Assembly: GCA_963813555.1 (NCBI GenBank)
Contig: CAWEZX010000010.1
Location: 434,001-498,000 of the forward strand
Reading direction: 5' to 3'
DNA from: Roseiarcus sp963813555
Lineage (GTDB): Bacteria > Pseudomonadota > Alphaproteobacteria > Rhizobiales > Beijerinckiaceae
Length of the DNA: 64,000 nucleotides
This document shows positions 10,339-19,031 of this stretch, one piece after another. The first letter of the stretch is position 1, and each line of letters opens with the position of its first letter. Under the pieces are notes generated by a model, which had not been told where the DNA came from, did no database searches, and saw nothing but the letters and a program-made list of their open reading frames with translations. A program made the position numbers and the translations under genes.

Positions 10339-11335
10339 GTCGCTCCTGCTTTCGCTGCCGCTCGCGCTCGCCGCCGCTCTCGTCGAGGGGCTGATCGGCT
10401 ATCCGGCGCCTCTCTATCGCGCGATTGGCCATCCCGTCACTTGGATGGGCCGCTGGCTGGCGTGGCTTGAGGCGAGCTTGAATCGCGCCGACGCGAGCTT
10501 CGCCGCGCGACGGGCGGCTGGCGTCCTCGCGCTTGGCCTTTATCTTGCGCCGGTCGCGCTTGTCGCCTGGGCGGCGACGCGCCTGTGCGTCTCTGGCGGC
10601 GCGCTCGGTTTTGTCGCGCTCGCCCTTCTCGCCGCGAGCTTGCCGTCGCAGCGCAGTCTTGCGCGCCACGTGAGCGCGGTCGCCGAGGGACTCGACGCGG
10701 GTCTCGACGAGGGGCGTCGTGCGGTCGCGATGATCGTCGGGCGCAATCCGGACGTGCTGGACGAGGCGGGCGTCGCGCGCGCCGCGATCGAAAGCCTGGC
10801 CGAGAATTTCGCCGACGGCGTGGTCGCGCCAATTCTGTGGACTGCGCTCGGCGGCCTCATCGGCGGCGCGCTCTACAAGGCGATCAATACCGCCGACAGC
10901 ATGATCGGCCACAAGGATGACCGCCACGCGGCTTTCGGCTGGGCGGCGGCGCGGCTCGACGATCTCGTCAATCTGCCGGCGTCCCGTCTTTCGGCGCTGT
11001 GGCTCATTCTGGCCGCCGCGCTGACGCCGCGGGCTTCGGCGCGGGAAGCCGCGCGAGCCGTATGGCGCGACGCCTCGCATCATCGCTCGCCCAACGCGGG
11101 CTGGCCCGAGGCGGCGATGGCCGGCGCGCTCGGCCTCAAGCTCGCGGGGCCGCGCGTCTATGGAGAGACGCTGGTCGATGATGCGTTCATGGGGAGCGGC
11201 AGACGTGAGGCCGATGTTGCCGACATCCGGCGGGCGCTGAGGCTGTTCACGCGAGCGTGTGCAATCCAGGCGGTGACGCTCCTGGCGCTCTTGGTTATCC
11301 TCGCCTTGAGGAGCGCCGCTGTCTGGAGAGGATAA
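10337..11335 (+). CDS. cobD: Adenosylcobinamide-phosphate synthase CobD (CbiB)
   Basis: 332 residues, integral membrane protein. CobD/CbiB attaches aminopropanol (phosphate) to adenosylcobyric acid. The N-terminus has the typical hydrophobic start SLLLSLPLALAAALVEG followed by IGHPVTWMGRWLAWLE; later come NPDVLDEAGVARAAIESLAENFADG and the conserved GGALYKAINTADSMIGHKD, plus HRSPNAGWPEAAMAGALG, all family hallmarks. Several hydrophobic segments match its inner-membrane location. I chose the ATG at 10337 because it begins the family-type N-terminus; an ATG at 10295 would add residues of no family likeness. The stop TAA overlaps the ATG of the following hydrolase by one base, so the two are probably co-transcribed although their functions look unrelated. 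Confidence 0.92.
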   Translation: MSLLLSLPLALAAALVEGLIGYPAPLYRAIGHPVTWMGRWLAWLEASLNRADASFAARRAAGVLALGLYLAPVALVAWAATRLCVSGGALGFVALALLAASLPSQRSLARHVSAVAEGLDAGLDEGRRAVAMIVGRNPDVLDEAGVARAAIESLAENFADGVVAPILWTALGGLIGGALYKAINTADSMIGHKDDRHAAFGWAAARLDDLVNLPASRLSALWLILAAALTPRASAREAARAVWRDASHHRSPNAGWPEAAMAGALGLKLAGPRVYGETLVDDAFMGSGRREADVADIRRALRLFTRACAIQAVTLLALLVILALRSAAVWRG

Positions 11336-13557
11336 TGACGGGTTGGTTCGGACGAATTGCGATCGGTATGGCCGCCGCAAGTTTCATGATCGCGGAGGCG
11401 GACGCGCGGATCACTCATATCGAGATTACCAAAACCGAGCCCGCCTTCGGCGGTCAGTCCTTTGCCGACGTCGGACCCTATGAGCATCTGACCGGTCGGG
11501 TCACCGGCGAACTCGAGCCCGCCTTCGGCGGTCAGTCCTTTGCCGACGTCGGACCCTATGAGCATCTGACCGGTCGGGTCACCGGCGAACTCGATCCCGC
11601 CGATCCCGCCAACTCCGGGATTCAGGACATCAATCTGGCCCCACGCAACGCGCGCGGCATGGTCGAATATGTGACCAAGATTGAACTTTTGAAGCCTGTC
11701 GACATCGCCCGCGGGAATCGAATTCGGTTCTTCGAAGTGAACAATCGCGGCAACAAGCTGGCGCCTGGCTTCTTCAATGACGCCGTCGCCGGAGGCGTCG
11801 CTGACCGTAATGCGCTGTCCTCTCCCGGGGACGGCTGGCTCATGCGGATGGGCTACACGATGGTGTGGTTTGGGTGGGAAATGGACGCGCGTCCGGGCAT
11901 GAGCCGCGTCGGGATGCCGCCGATCGTCGCGCACAATCACGACGGCTCGCCGATCACGGGAATCGTGCGATCCGAGATCATCACCCCCGTTCCGGCGACA
12001 AGCCTGCCGATCAGCCTCAGCCAGCAGATTCAGCATTATCCGCTCGACAGCTACGACAGCTATCCGACCGCGAGCGTAGACAACGAGACTCCCTTCCCCG
12101 ACGGCTTTCTTCCGACGCTGACAGTGCGCGCGCGAGAGCAAGATCCGAGGGAGCCAATTCCGAACGCGGCCTGGAGCTTCGGAACATGCGAGCCGGGCGC
12201 GGCTGCAGCGCCTGAGGAGAAGCATGTGTGCTATCGCGACGGCTTCAAACCGGGGCGTCTCTACGAGTTGATCTACCGCGCGAAGGATCCGACAATTGGC
12301 GGCCTCGGATTTGCGGCCACTCGCGATCTCGGCGCCTTCTTGCGCGATTCCGAGAAGGACGATTCCGGGGCCGCCAATCCGGTCTATCGGCCTGACAATC
12401 TCGCCAGTATCGAGGGCAGCTCGCAGAGCGGACGGATGATCCGCAGTCTCCTTGCGCTCGGGTTCAATCGCGACGAGACGGGCCGGCGCGTTTTCGACGG
12501 CGCCTTTCCGCATATTGGCGGCGGGTTGATGCCGCTGAACGTTCGCTTTGGCCAACCTGTGCGCGCTTGGGGCGAGCAGGCCGATCATCTCTATCCGGCC
12601 TACGACTTCCCTTTCACCTATGCGCGCCAAACCGATCCCTTGACACAAAGGACGGGAGGCCTGCTCGACCGATGCAACGCCACCGACACCTGTCCGCGGC
12701 TGTTCCATGTCGCAACCGCGCTCGAAATGTGGGAAGGGCGCCAGTCGCTCGGCCTGACCGATCCGCTTGGGCGAACCGATGTCGGCGATCCGCCGAACGT
12801 CCGCACCTACATCATGGCGAGCAGCCAGCATTCGGCGGCGTCGCTGCCGCTCGCCGTTCACGCGCCCTTTGGCAATTGTCAGCAGCAACCGAATCCGAAT
12901 CCGCAAATCTGGACAATGCGCGCCTTGTTGACTGGCTTAACCGCGTGGGTGCGAGACGGCGTCGAGCCGCCGCCGAGCGCAACGCCGCGCATCGCCTACG
13001 GCGCGCTCGTTCCGCCCGACCAAGTGCGCTTTCCGGAGATTCCCGCAAATTCCTACGGCGGGGTGGAGCGCCCAGCGGTCTCGCCGCTGCAAATCTACGA
13101 CAGCCTGCATGTTCTCGACTTCGGCCCGCTCTACCGCCCCGAAGATTCGAGCGGTGTAATCACGCGCGAGCCGCCGCAAGTCGGATCGGGAAGCTATGGG
13201 ATTCTCGAGATGCAGGTCGACGCAGATGGCAACGACCTGGCCGGCATTCGCTCCGTCTTCCTGCAGACGCCGGTCGGCACGTACACGGGCTGGAATCTTG
13301 GCCGCAAGGATCGCTTCGAGAACGGCATGTGCAATTTGCAGGGCAGCTTCGTTCCCTTCGCCGCCACGAAGGCCGAGCGCATGACCACCGGCGATCCACG
13401 CCTCTCGATCGAGGAGCGGTACCCCACGAAAGAAAGCTATCTCGCGGCGTTCAAGAAAGCGGCCGCCGATCTCGTCGCCAAGCGCTACCTGCTGCCGGAC
13501 GATGCGGCTTTGCTTGTGAATCGCGCTGAGAGCGAGGGCATTCGGAGCGCGCCTTGA
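11335..13557 (+). CDS. Secreted alpha/beta-hydrolase domain protein
   Basis: 740 residues, exported. A signal sequence (GRIAIGMAAASFMIAEADA) is followed by the family start ITHIEITKTEPAFGGQSF. The likely nucleophile is the Ser in EGSSQSGRMIRSL, near residue 363; other family segments are RGNRIRFFEVNNRGNK and DGAFPHIGGG. Such proteins form a large, poorly characterised esterase-like family; the substrate is unknown. The start overlaps the cobD stop (TAATG) and has a good ribosome site (GGAGAGG). An exact 78-bp in-frame tandem duplication near the N-terminus repeats 26 residues. The next gene's possible TTG overlaps this stop. Confidence 0.8.
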   Translation: MTGWFGRIAIGMAAASFMIAEADARITHIEITKTEPAFGGQSFADVGPYEHLTGRVTGELEPAFGGQSFADVGPYEHLTGRVTGELDPADPANSGIQDINLAPRNARGMVEYVTKIELLKPVDIARGNRIRFFEVNNRGNKLAPGFFNDAVAGGVADRNALSSPGDGWLMRMGYTMVWFGWEMDARPGMSRVGMPPIVAHNHDGSPITGIVRSEIITPVPATSLPISLSQQIQHYPLDSYDSYPTASVDNETPFPDGFLPTLTVRAREQDPREPIPNAAWSFGTCEPGAAAAPEEKHVCYRDGFKPGRLYELIYRAKDPTIGGLGFAATRDLGAFLRDSEKDDSGAANPVYRPDNLASIEGSSQSGRMIRSLLALGFNRDETGRRVFDGAFPHIGGGLMPLNVRFGQPVRAWGEQADHLYPAYDFPFTYARQTDPLTQRTGGLLDRCNATDTCPRLFHVATALEMWEGRQSLGLTDPLGRTDVGDPPNVRTYIMASSQHSAASLPLAVHAPFGNCQQQPNPNPQIWTMRALLTGLTAWVRDGVEPPPSATPRIAYGALVPPDQVRFPEIPANSYGGVERPAVSPLQIYDSLHVLDFGPLYRPEDSSGVITREPPQVGSGSYGILEMQVDADGNDLAGIRSVFLQTPVGTYTGWNLGRKDRFENGMCNLQGSFVPFAATKAERMTTGDPRLSIEERYPTKESYLAAFKKAAADLVAKRYLLPDDAALLVNRAESEGIRSAP
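11437..11592 (+). repeat. Exact 78-bp in-frame tandem duplication
   Basis: Bases 11437-11514 are repeated without change at 11515-11592, adding a second copy of the 26-residue segment that begins EPAFGGQSF and ends RVTGEL. From what I recall of relatives, one copy is normal. Identity at every base implies either a very recent duplication or an assembly or read error. Confidence 0.95.
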
Positions 13558-13616
13558 GTGCCGAAAGTCGATTGGCGCCACTCGACTTTAACGTCTCGTG
13601 GTGCTTCGATGCAAAC

Positions 13617-13997
13617 ATGATCTTTTGCGCCAGGGCAACGCCAATGCTTCGAGTCGCAGTGCTGTTAGGGATCTCTTTCGCCATGCTGGGCGCGGCGGCA
13701 GCGCAAGACTCCAAAGAGGACGCCAAGCCGGACACGGTCGAGGTCCATGGCAAGGCGCTTGCGCTCAGTTGTGCGGAGTGGAAGCGCAATCCCGACCGGT
13801 CGTGGACGAGCACCGGACCGCTTCTGGTCGGGACAGAGACAATGACCGTGACCTTGCGCGGCGGAAAGGAAACGAAGGTCCTTGAGACGAAGTGCGGAGA
13901 CGCGCAGGAGCCGATCGTCACGCCGGCGAAAAGCGCCGAGCCAACGCGCCACGCGCGGCACGGACATCACCATGCCGATCCGGCCGACGGAACATAG
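13617..13997 (+). CDS. Small exported protein, unknown function
   Basis: About 126 residues. The N-terminus MLRVAVLLGISFAMLGAAAAQ is a clear signal peptide with a likely AAA-AQ cleavage site. The mature part has two Cys (LSCAEWKRNPD and ETKCGDAQEP) that could form a periplasmic disulfide, and a His-rich tail (RHARHGHHHADP) that could bind metal. No family was recognised. I placed the start at the ATG at 13617; an ATG at 13644 directly before the signal peptide and a TTG at 13554 that overlaps the upstream stop are alternatives. It follows the hydrolase closely and may share its transcript. Confidence 0.6.
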   Translation: MIFCARATPMLRVAVLLGISFAMLGAAAAQDSKEDAKPDTVEVHGKALALSCAEWKRNPDRSWTSTGPLLVGTETMTVTLRGGKETKVLETKCGDAQEPIVTPAKSAEPTRHARHGHHHADPADGT

Positions 13998-14054
13998 GGA
14001 CCGGAGCGACCCTGTCTGTCTGTCTTTTGCCCCGCTATAAGAGCTGCAAATACG

Positions 14055-14084
14055 TTGACAAAATCAGAAATACAGTGCTATGTT
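14055..14084 (+). promoter_or_regulatory. Sigma-70-like promoter
   Basis: TTGACA at 14055-14060 and TATGTT at 14079-14084 are separated by 18 bases. This is the best consensus-like promoter in the window. It reads into a stretch with no protein gene, so it may drive a small RNA or be fortuitous. Confidence 0.4.
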
Positions 14085-14418
14085 TCTTGACAACGGAATC
14101 AAACGCGGTCGCTTTGCGGCGGGCTGATGAGGGGCCGTGGCTGTTTGAAAAAAGCGTGCTCAAGCGGCTTGCATTGAATCGAACCCGAATCGTCGTTGCG
14201 ACTCCCGGGTCAGAGCCCGGGAGCTCGTCGGGCGCCTGGCGGCCGCTGGATCGCCGCGCCGCGCGGGCCAGGCTCCCGGTCCTTGCGATGACGCTTCCGT
14301 CCGGACGCGCGCCGCGCTTCCGCGCTGCAACTTCCGCGCGAGTCGAGAGGCGGAGTCGGATTTTTTTATTTGAATCGCTCGTAACCCATTGAAAAGTCCC
14401 GATTCGAAAAAATAAACG
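14085..14418 (+). ncRNA. Possible small RNA or plain intergenic region
   Basis: No open frame of likely coding character is present between the small exported protein and the IS630 element. The stretch begins just after a sigma-70-like promoter, contains a perfect 8-bp-stem hairpin at 14202-14223 (CTCCCGGG, 6-base loop, CCCGGGAG), and ends near 14370-14376 with a run of seven T after a GC-rich segment. This arrangement would fit a small transcript of roughly 280 bases. The evidence is only positional. Confidence 0.25.
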
Positions 14419-14421
14419 CTA

Positions 14422-15468
14422 GAGCATTTTCATTATTGGCGGCGATATCCTGAGTTTGCGAGATAGTTTGCGCATTCGTCGGGGGTGAAAGTTTCGAGTG
14501 CGCTGGCGATGGCCTGGATGAGGGCGTCGAAGGTTCGCGCGGCGGCTTTGCGCAGCAGGGCCTTGAGTTTGGCGAACCACTGCTCGATCGGGTTGAGATC
14601 GGGGCTGTAGGAAGGCAAGTAGAGCAGTCGGGCGCCGGCGTTCTCGATCGCCGTTCTGACGCCCTCGACCTTGTGGCTTGGCAGATTGTCCAGGATGACG
14701 ATATCGCCGGGCTTAAGCTCGGGAGCGAGGAACTGCTCGACCCAGGCGCGGAACTTCTCGCCATTGATCGGCCCGTCGAACGCGCAAGGCGCAACCAGAC
14801 CGTCCTGCCGCAGCGCGCCGAGGAAGGTCGTGGTCTTCCAATGGCCCCACGGAACCGGCGCGACCAGGCGCTCGCCGCGCGGGCATCGGCCGTAGAGCCG
14901 GGTCATTTTGGTCGATGCGCCGGTTTCGTCGACAAACACCAGATTGTGCGGTCGCCATTCGCCCTGCTGCGCCCGCCATTGCTCGCGAGCTTCCGCTACG
15001 TCTGCACGATCCTGCTCTGCGGCGCGCTGCGACTTTTTTTGAGCGTCAACCCGAGATGCCGGACCCGCGCCCACAGGCAGCCGACGCTGATTTTCACCGC
15101 ATGATCGCTGGCAAGCCAGGCTTGCAGTTCGACCAGCGTGATGTCGCCTTTCTGAGCCACCTGAGTGCGCAACGCCTCGTCATAGGCCGCAAGCTTCGGC
15201 TTTGGGCCGCCGCCCGACTTGTGGGCCGTCACATCGCCGGTCGCGCGCCGCCGGCCGAGCGCCTTGTAGATGTACGACACGCTGACCCGAAACAGCGGCG
15301 CGGCCGAATACACGCCCAACCCGCAGTCCACCGCCGCCATCACTCGATCCCGAAGGTCCTGCGAATAAGCCACGCCCATGATGCTCCCCAGCGCCAATTC
15401 GACCGGCGCAAAGAATCATGGCCGCAAGCCAAAAGGAATCCCAGATTCCGTCAGACCTGAAAATGCTC
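14422..15468 (-). mobile_element. IS630-family element (copy A), complete
   Basis: 1047 bp flanked by TA on both sides (14420-14421 and 15469-15470), the target duplication of IS630/Tc1-like elements. The ends are inverted repeats: AGAGCATTTTCA inward from the left and the same read from the right. It encodes one leftward transposase in two frames. It sits in a stretch of short tandem repeats next to cobQ. Confidence 0.88.
14433..15379 (-). CDS. IS630 transposase, made by -1 frameshift
   Basis: DDE transposase of the IS630 family. The first frame (from the ATG at 15379) carries the helix-turn-helix part, MGVAYSQDLRDRVMAAVD and SVSYIYKALGRR. The second carries the catalytic core: FVDETGASTKM, VILDNLPSHK and PDLNPIEQWF, supplying the D-D-E residues. 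The frames join at a run of seven A (minus strand, near 15031-15037), where a -1 slip yields the continuous family sequence LTLKKKSQRAAEQDR. The overlap and slippery run indicate programmed frameshifting, so the gene is probably functional. It is not a copy of the other IS630 elements in the window. Confidence 0.85.
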
Positions 15469-15470
15469 TA

Positions 15471-15535
15471 GTAAACGCTAGCCATTTTACTAGCACTTAC
15501 TGGCGTTTGCTGGCGTTTAATAGCGCTTTATTTGC
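15471..15535. repeat. Degenerate ~10-bp tandem repeats
   Basis: Consecutive units of about 10-12 bases (gtaaacgcta, gccattttacta, gcacttactg, gcgtttgctg, gcgtttaata, gcgctttatt) continue a unit (ataaacgcta) found left of IS630 copy A at about 14412-14421. The element therefore seems to have inserted at a TA inside the array. Function unknown; the array lies between the element and the 3' end of cobQ. Confidence 0.5.
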
Positions 15536-15574
15536 CGGCTTACGCCGGACCTCGTGCACTGGTTGCAGCGCGCC

Positions 15575-17029
15575 CTAGCGTGCGGCCGCGAGCAGCCCGT
15601 CGCAATCGAGATGCGCCTCGCAATGGTCAGCGAGCGTGTCGAGCGTCCGCTCGACCGTCGCCTCGTAGTCGAGCTCGCTGGTCGTTCCGAGCGCCGCGAG
15701 CCACGCCGCGCGCTGGCGATCGTCGGCGAACAGCCCGTGCACATAGGCGCCGGCGATCTGGCCGCCGGCAGACATTGCGCCATCGAGCCGTCCATTGGCG
15801 AAGCGAAGGAGCGGCCGCGCGCAGTCGGGACCTTTCGTTTCGCCGACATGCATCTCATAACCCTGGAACGGCGCGCCATTTGTGAGGCACGCGCCTTCGA
15901 CTTGGGCAAGCGTCTTCTCAGCCGTCAGTACGGTGGCGACGTCGAGCAGCTTGAGGCCCTCGATCTCGCCCGGCGGCCCCTCTATGCCGTGCGGGTCTGA
16001 CACGCTTGTGCCCAGCATCTGGTAACCGCCGCAGATTCCGAGAATCCGTCCGCCGCGCCTTGCATGGGCGAGAAGGTCGATATCCCAACCTTGCTCACGA
16101 AAGAATTTGAGATCGGCGATCGTCGCCTTGCTGCCGGGCAGGATGACAAGGTCGGCGATCGGCAGCGGCTCGCCGGGCTTGACGAAGACGAGCCGCACCG
16201 AGGGCTCCATGCGCAACGGGTCGAAATCGTCGAAATTGGCGATGCGCGCCAGCATCGGCACGGCGATGGTCACCGCGCCCGCCACCCGCGACTGCCGGTG
16301 GCCGAGACTGAACGCGTCTTCCGCCGGCAGCCGCGATGCGCCGGCAAAGAACGGCAGGAGGCCGAAAGCTTGCCAGTGCGTATGCGCTTCGAGCGCCATC
16401 ATGCCGCTGAGGAACAGGTTCGCGTCGCCGCGGAACTTGTTGACGACGAACCCCACGATCATCGCCGCGTCGTCGGGTGCAAGCGCCGCTTTGACGCCGA
16501 GAATCTGAGCGAATATGCCGCCGCGATCGATGTCGCCGATCAGTGCGACTGGGCAATTCGCCGCACGCGCGAATCCCATATTGGCGATGTCGCCCTCGCG
16601 CAGGTTGATCTCCGCTGCGCTGCCCGCGCCTTCGACGAACACGAGATCAGCCTCCGCCTTCACGCGAGCGTAGCTGTCGAACACGGCGCTCATCAATTTG
16701 GGTTTGAGGGCCTGATATTCGCGCGCTGGCGCATTGCCAATAACCTTGCCCTGGACGACAACCTGCGAGCCGATCTCGCTTTGCGGCTTCAGCAAAACCG
16801 GGTTCATGTGCACGCTGGGCAAAACTCCGCACGCGCGCGCCTGCAGCGCCTGGGCGCGGCCGATCTCGCCGCCGTCGTCCGTCACCGCGGCGTTGTTCGA
16901 CATGTTCTGCGGCTTGAACGGGCGGACGCGAAACCCGCGCCGGGCGAAAGCGCGGCAGAGGCCGGCGACGATCAGCGACTTGCCGACGTCAGATCCGGTC
17001 CCCTGGAACATCAGCGCGCGAGCGGTCAC
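15575..17029 (-). CDS. cobQ: Cobyric acid synthase CobQ (CbiP)
   Basis: 484 residues. Amidates the b, d, e and g side chains of adenosylcobyrinic acid diamide using glutamine and ATP, giving adenosylcobyric acid. The N-terminal dethiobiotin-synthetase-like domain starts MFQGTGSDVGKSLIVAG (P-loop at about residues 10-18) with FKPQNMSNN and FVEGAGSAAEINLRE. The C-terminal glutamine amidotransferase domain has VILPGSKATIADL and the nucleophile Cys in ILGICGGYQMLG (near residue 331), then the catalytic His in AYVHGLF. The gene is intact. It runs leftward; palindromic repeats separate it from cobO upstream. Confidence 0.95.
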   Translation of the reverse strand: MTARALMFQGTGSDVGKSLIVAGLCRAFARRGFRVRPFKPQNMSNNAAVTDDGGEIGRAQALQARACGVLPSVHMNPVLLKPQSEIGSQVVVQGKVIGNAPAREYQALKPKLMSAVFDSYARVKAEADLVFVEGAGSAAEINLREGDIANMGFARAANCPVALIGDIDRGGIFAQILGVKAALAPDDAAMIVGFVVNKFRGDANLFLSGMMALEAHTHWQAFGLLPFFAGASRLPAEDAFSLGHRQSRVAGAVTIAVPMLARIANFDDFDPLRMEPSVRLVFVKPGEPLPIADLVILPGSKATIADLKFFREQGWDIDLLAHARRGGRILGICGGYQMLGTSVSDPHGIEGPPGEIEGLKLLDVATVLTAEKTLAQVEGACLTNGAPFQGYEMHVGETKGPDCARPLLRFANGRLDGAMSAGGQIAGAYVHGLFADDRQRAAWLAALGTTSELDYEATVERTLDTLADHCEAHLDCDGLLAAAR

Positions 17030-17200
17030 CCCCCTCTCCTTTTAAGGGAGAGGGGTTGGGGGTGAGGGGTCAGCGGGCAAGCGCGCGCTCGCCTCGGGGT
17101 GGCCCCCTCATCCGGCCGCGCCCATAGCCCGTCCGAAAGGACAGGCGTCCTTCCGGACGCCCTGCGGCGCGGCCACCTTCTCCCGGAAGGAGAAGGGGCG
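17028..17200. repeat. Pair of intergenic palindromes (REP-like)
   Basis: Between cobQ and cobO are two GC-rich inverted repeats: CCCCTCTCC at 17031-17039 with GGAGAGGGG at 17047-17055, and CCTTCTCC at 17176-17183 with GGAGAAGG at 17189-17196. They resemble the dispersed intergenic palindromes common in this bacterial order and could attenuate or stabilise the cobO-cobQ transcript. Confidence 0.6.
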
Positions 17201-17222
17201 TGTTCCGATTGGCCCCTTTCGC

Positions 17223-17831
17223 TCAAAATTCGATCGCCTCCTGCGCGCGCACGCCGGCGGCGAAGTGATGCTTGACGAGCGCGAACTCGGTGACGCAATC
17301 GGCCGCCTCGATCAGCTCCGGCTTGGCGTTGCGGCCGGTCACGACGACATGCAGGCCGGGGCGCCGCTCAACGAGCGCCGCGACGACTTCGGCGAGCGGC
17401 AGATAGTCGTAGCGCAGCGCGATGTTGAGTTCGTCGAGCACGAGGAGACAGATCGTGGGATCGGCCATCATGCGCTTGGCCTCCGCCCACGCGGCGCTCG
17501 CCGCCGCGACATCGCGCGCGCGGTCCTGCGTCTCCCAGGTGAAGCCCTCGCCCATCGTGCGCCACTCGGCCTGGGCGCCGAAGCGCTCGATGGCCATACG
17601 CTCACCCGTCGACCAGGCGCCCTTGATGAACTGCACCACGCCGACGCGATGGCCACGGCCAAGCGCCCGCAACGCGAGTCCGAAGGCTGCTGTCGACTTG
17701 CCTTTTCCCGGACCGGTGTGGACGATAAGCAGACCTTTTTCGAGAATTGGCTTCGCCGCGACCTCTGCGTCCTGCACGGCCTTGCGTTTGGCCATTTTCG
17801 CTTTGTGCCGATCGTCTTCGGGGCGGTTCAT
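17223..17831 (-). CDS. cobO: Corrinoid adenosyltransferase CobO
   Basis: 202 residues. Transfers the 5'-deoxyadenosyl group from ATP to reduced cobalt in cob(I)yrinic acid a,c-diamide (CobA/BtuR family, cytosolic). The P-loop GPGKGKST is at residues 40-47, followed by AFGLALRALGRGHRVGVVQFIKG, WRTMGEGFTWETQD and VLDELNIALRYDYL, all diagnostic. Start ATG at 17831; the charged N-terminal extension is normal for this family. An IS630 element begins 44 bases upstream and may have separated cobO from its original promoter. It is followed by cobQ on the same strand. Confidence 0.95.
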   Translation of the reverse strand: MNRPEDDRHKAKMAKRKAVQDAEVAAKPILEKGLLIVHTGPGKGKSTAAFGLALRALGRGHRVGVVQFIKGAWSTGERMAIERFGAQAEWRTMGEGFTWETQDRARDVAAASAAWAEAKRMMADPTICLLVLDELNIALRYDYLPLAEVVAALVERRPGLHVVVTGRNAKPELIEAADCVTEFALVKHHFAAGVRAQEAIEF

Positions 17832-17872
17832 GGGGCATGTTCCGTCGGCGCCGAGCGCCCTTGCGCCCGGAT

Positions 17873-18930
17873 CTAAGCAGAGATTCGTGGCATGGCCAAC
17901 GGATTGGGGATGCGCTCGCGGTTGAGATCAATGACGGCGTGATGGATGGCCTGGTCGAGCGCGGCGGCGTCGGTGAAGGTCTGGTGGGCGAGGTGATGGG
18001 CTTTGAGATCGCGCCAGACCGGCTCGATGTCGTTGAGTTCGGGGGCGTATTTCGGCAGCCATTCGACGGTGAGCCAGTGTGCGCGGGCGGTGAGGGCGGC
18101 GAGCGAGCGTTTGCTGGTGTGGATCGGACCATTGTCCTCGACCAGCACGACCGGCTTGGCCTGCCGCCCGGGCTGCGGCCCAAAGAGACGGTCGAGTTGC
18201 TCCAGATGAGCGATGAAATCGCTGCTGCGCTTGGTCGGGCTGGTATGGACGATGAGTTGGCGCGTGAGGGGATCGAGCGACCCCAGTATCGCGACCTTCT
18301 TGGCCTGCCCCGGCGCCGGCACACGCAAGTCCGCTCCCGACTTCGCCCAGGCGCGGGCGAGATAAGGATGGGTCAGCGCCTCGCTCTCATCGCCGTAGAG
18401 AAGAACGATGTCGCCGGCTTCGGCCTGCTGTTTGCGCAGTTGCAGGCGCAGGCCCACCCGTTCCACTTCGCTTTCCCTCTGACGGCCCTTCAGCGTGTGC
18501 CGGGGCCGCCGCCAGCGGAACTTTTTTTTCGCAACGCCTTGGACAGTTGCGAACGGCTGATGCGCACGCCCTCGCGCGCTTCGATCTCGGCGCGAAGGCG
18601 GGGGATCGTCCAGTTGCGCCGGTCGGCCACAGGTTCTTCCAGCAGCGGGGTGGCGACGCGCATGGCGGCTTCACTCTTCACTGGAGGCGGGCCCGGCGCG
18701 ATGCTGGTCTTCAGCGCTGCGATCCCGCCGGCGGCGAAGTCGCTGCGCCACAGCCGAACCGTATCTTCGCGCACGCCAAACGCCGCCGCGATCTTGGGGC
18801 TGGTCCAACCAGCCAGCGTCAAAAGCACGGCGCGGGCGCGGTCCGCCTCGCCGCGATCGCGTGAACCGGCAAGAGCCAAGAGGCCGGCGCGTTGTTCATC
18901 GCTCGCCGTAACCGGAGACTTTCCCGCCAT
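17873..18930 (-). CDS. IS630 transposase (copy B1), -1 frameshift
   Basis: The first frame (from ATG 18930) holds the DNA-binding helices: LAGWTSPKIAAAFGV, VRLWRSDF. The second, from about 18520 down, holds the DDE core: VLLYGDESEALTHPYLARAW, VVLVEDNGPIHTSK and LPKYAPELNDIEPVWRDLK. They join at a run of eight A (minus strand, near 18522-18529), where a -1 slip gives ALRKKKFRWRRPRHTLKG. The same run is kept in copy B2, supporting programmed frameshifting. The stop codon TAG is formed by the duplicated target TA plus a flanking host base, so the open frame ends only because of where the element landed. Confidence 0.85.
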
Positions 18931-19006
18931 GTCATACACCTTGCGAATCGGCGCAGGCAGCCAACCGCAAAAAACCTATCCGTTGGTTAGCCAAACGGAA
19001 TCTGCT
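17876..19006 (-). mobile_element. IS630-family element (copy B1), complete
   Basis: 1131 bp with TA duplicated at 17874-17875 and 19007-19008. The ends are inverted: AGCAGA inward from the left matches TCTGCT at the right. It is almost identical (about eight base differences) to copy B2 at 39570-40700 and in the same orientation, so the two form direct repeats 21.7 kb apart. It lies just upstream of cobO. Confidence 0.92.
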
Positions 19007-19031
19007 TAGATCAGACAGAGCATAGACCGCT

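Noticed and set aside
10181..11380. 399-codon minus-strand frame
   Set aside because: Antisense to cobD and rich in Arg and charged residues, with no domain features.
11158..12906. 582-codon minus-strand frame
   Set aside because: Antisense to the secreted hydrolase, which has a signal peptide and family motifs. The mirror frame shows none.
15471..15535. Possible CRISPR-like array
   Set aside because: Units are only about 10 bases, with no spacers and poor conservation, and there are no cas genes.
17747..19009. 420-codon plus-strand frame covering IS630 B1
   Set aside because: Antisense to the transposase. The same frame recurs at copy B2, fused to the acyl-CoA ligase start, which only reflects the shared element.
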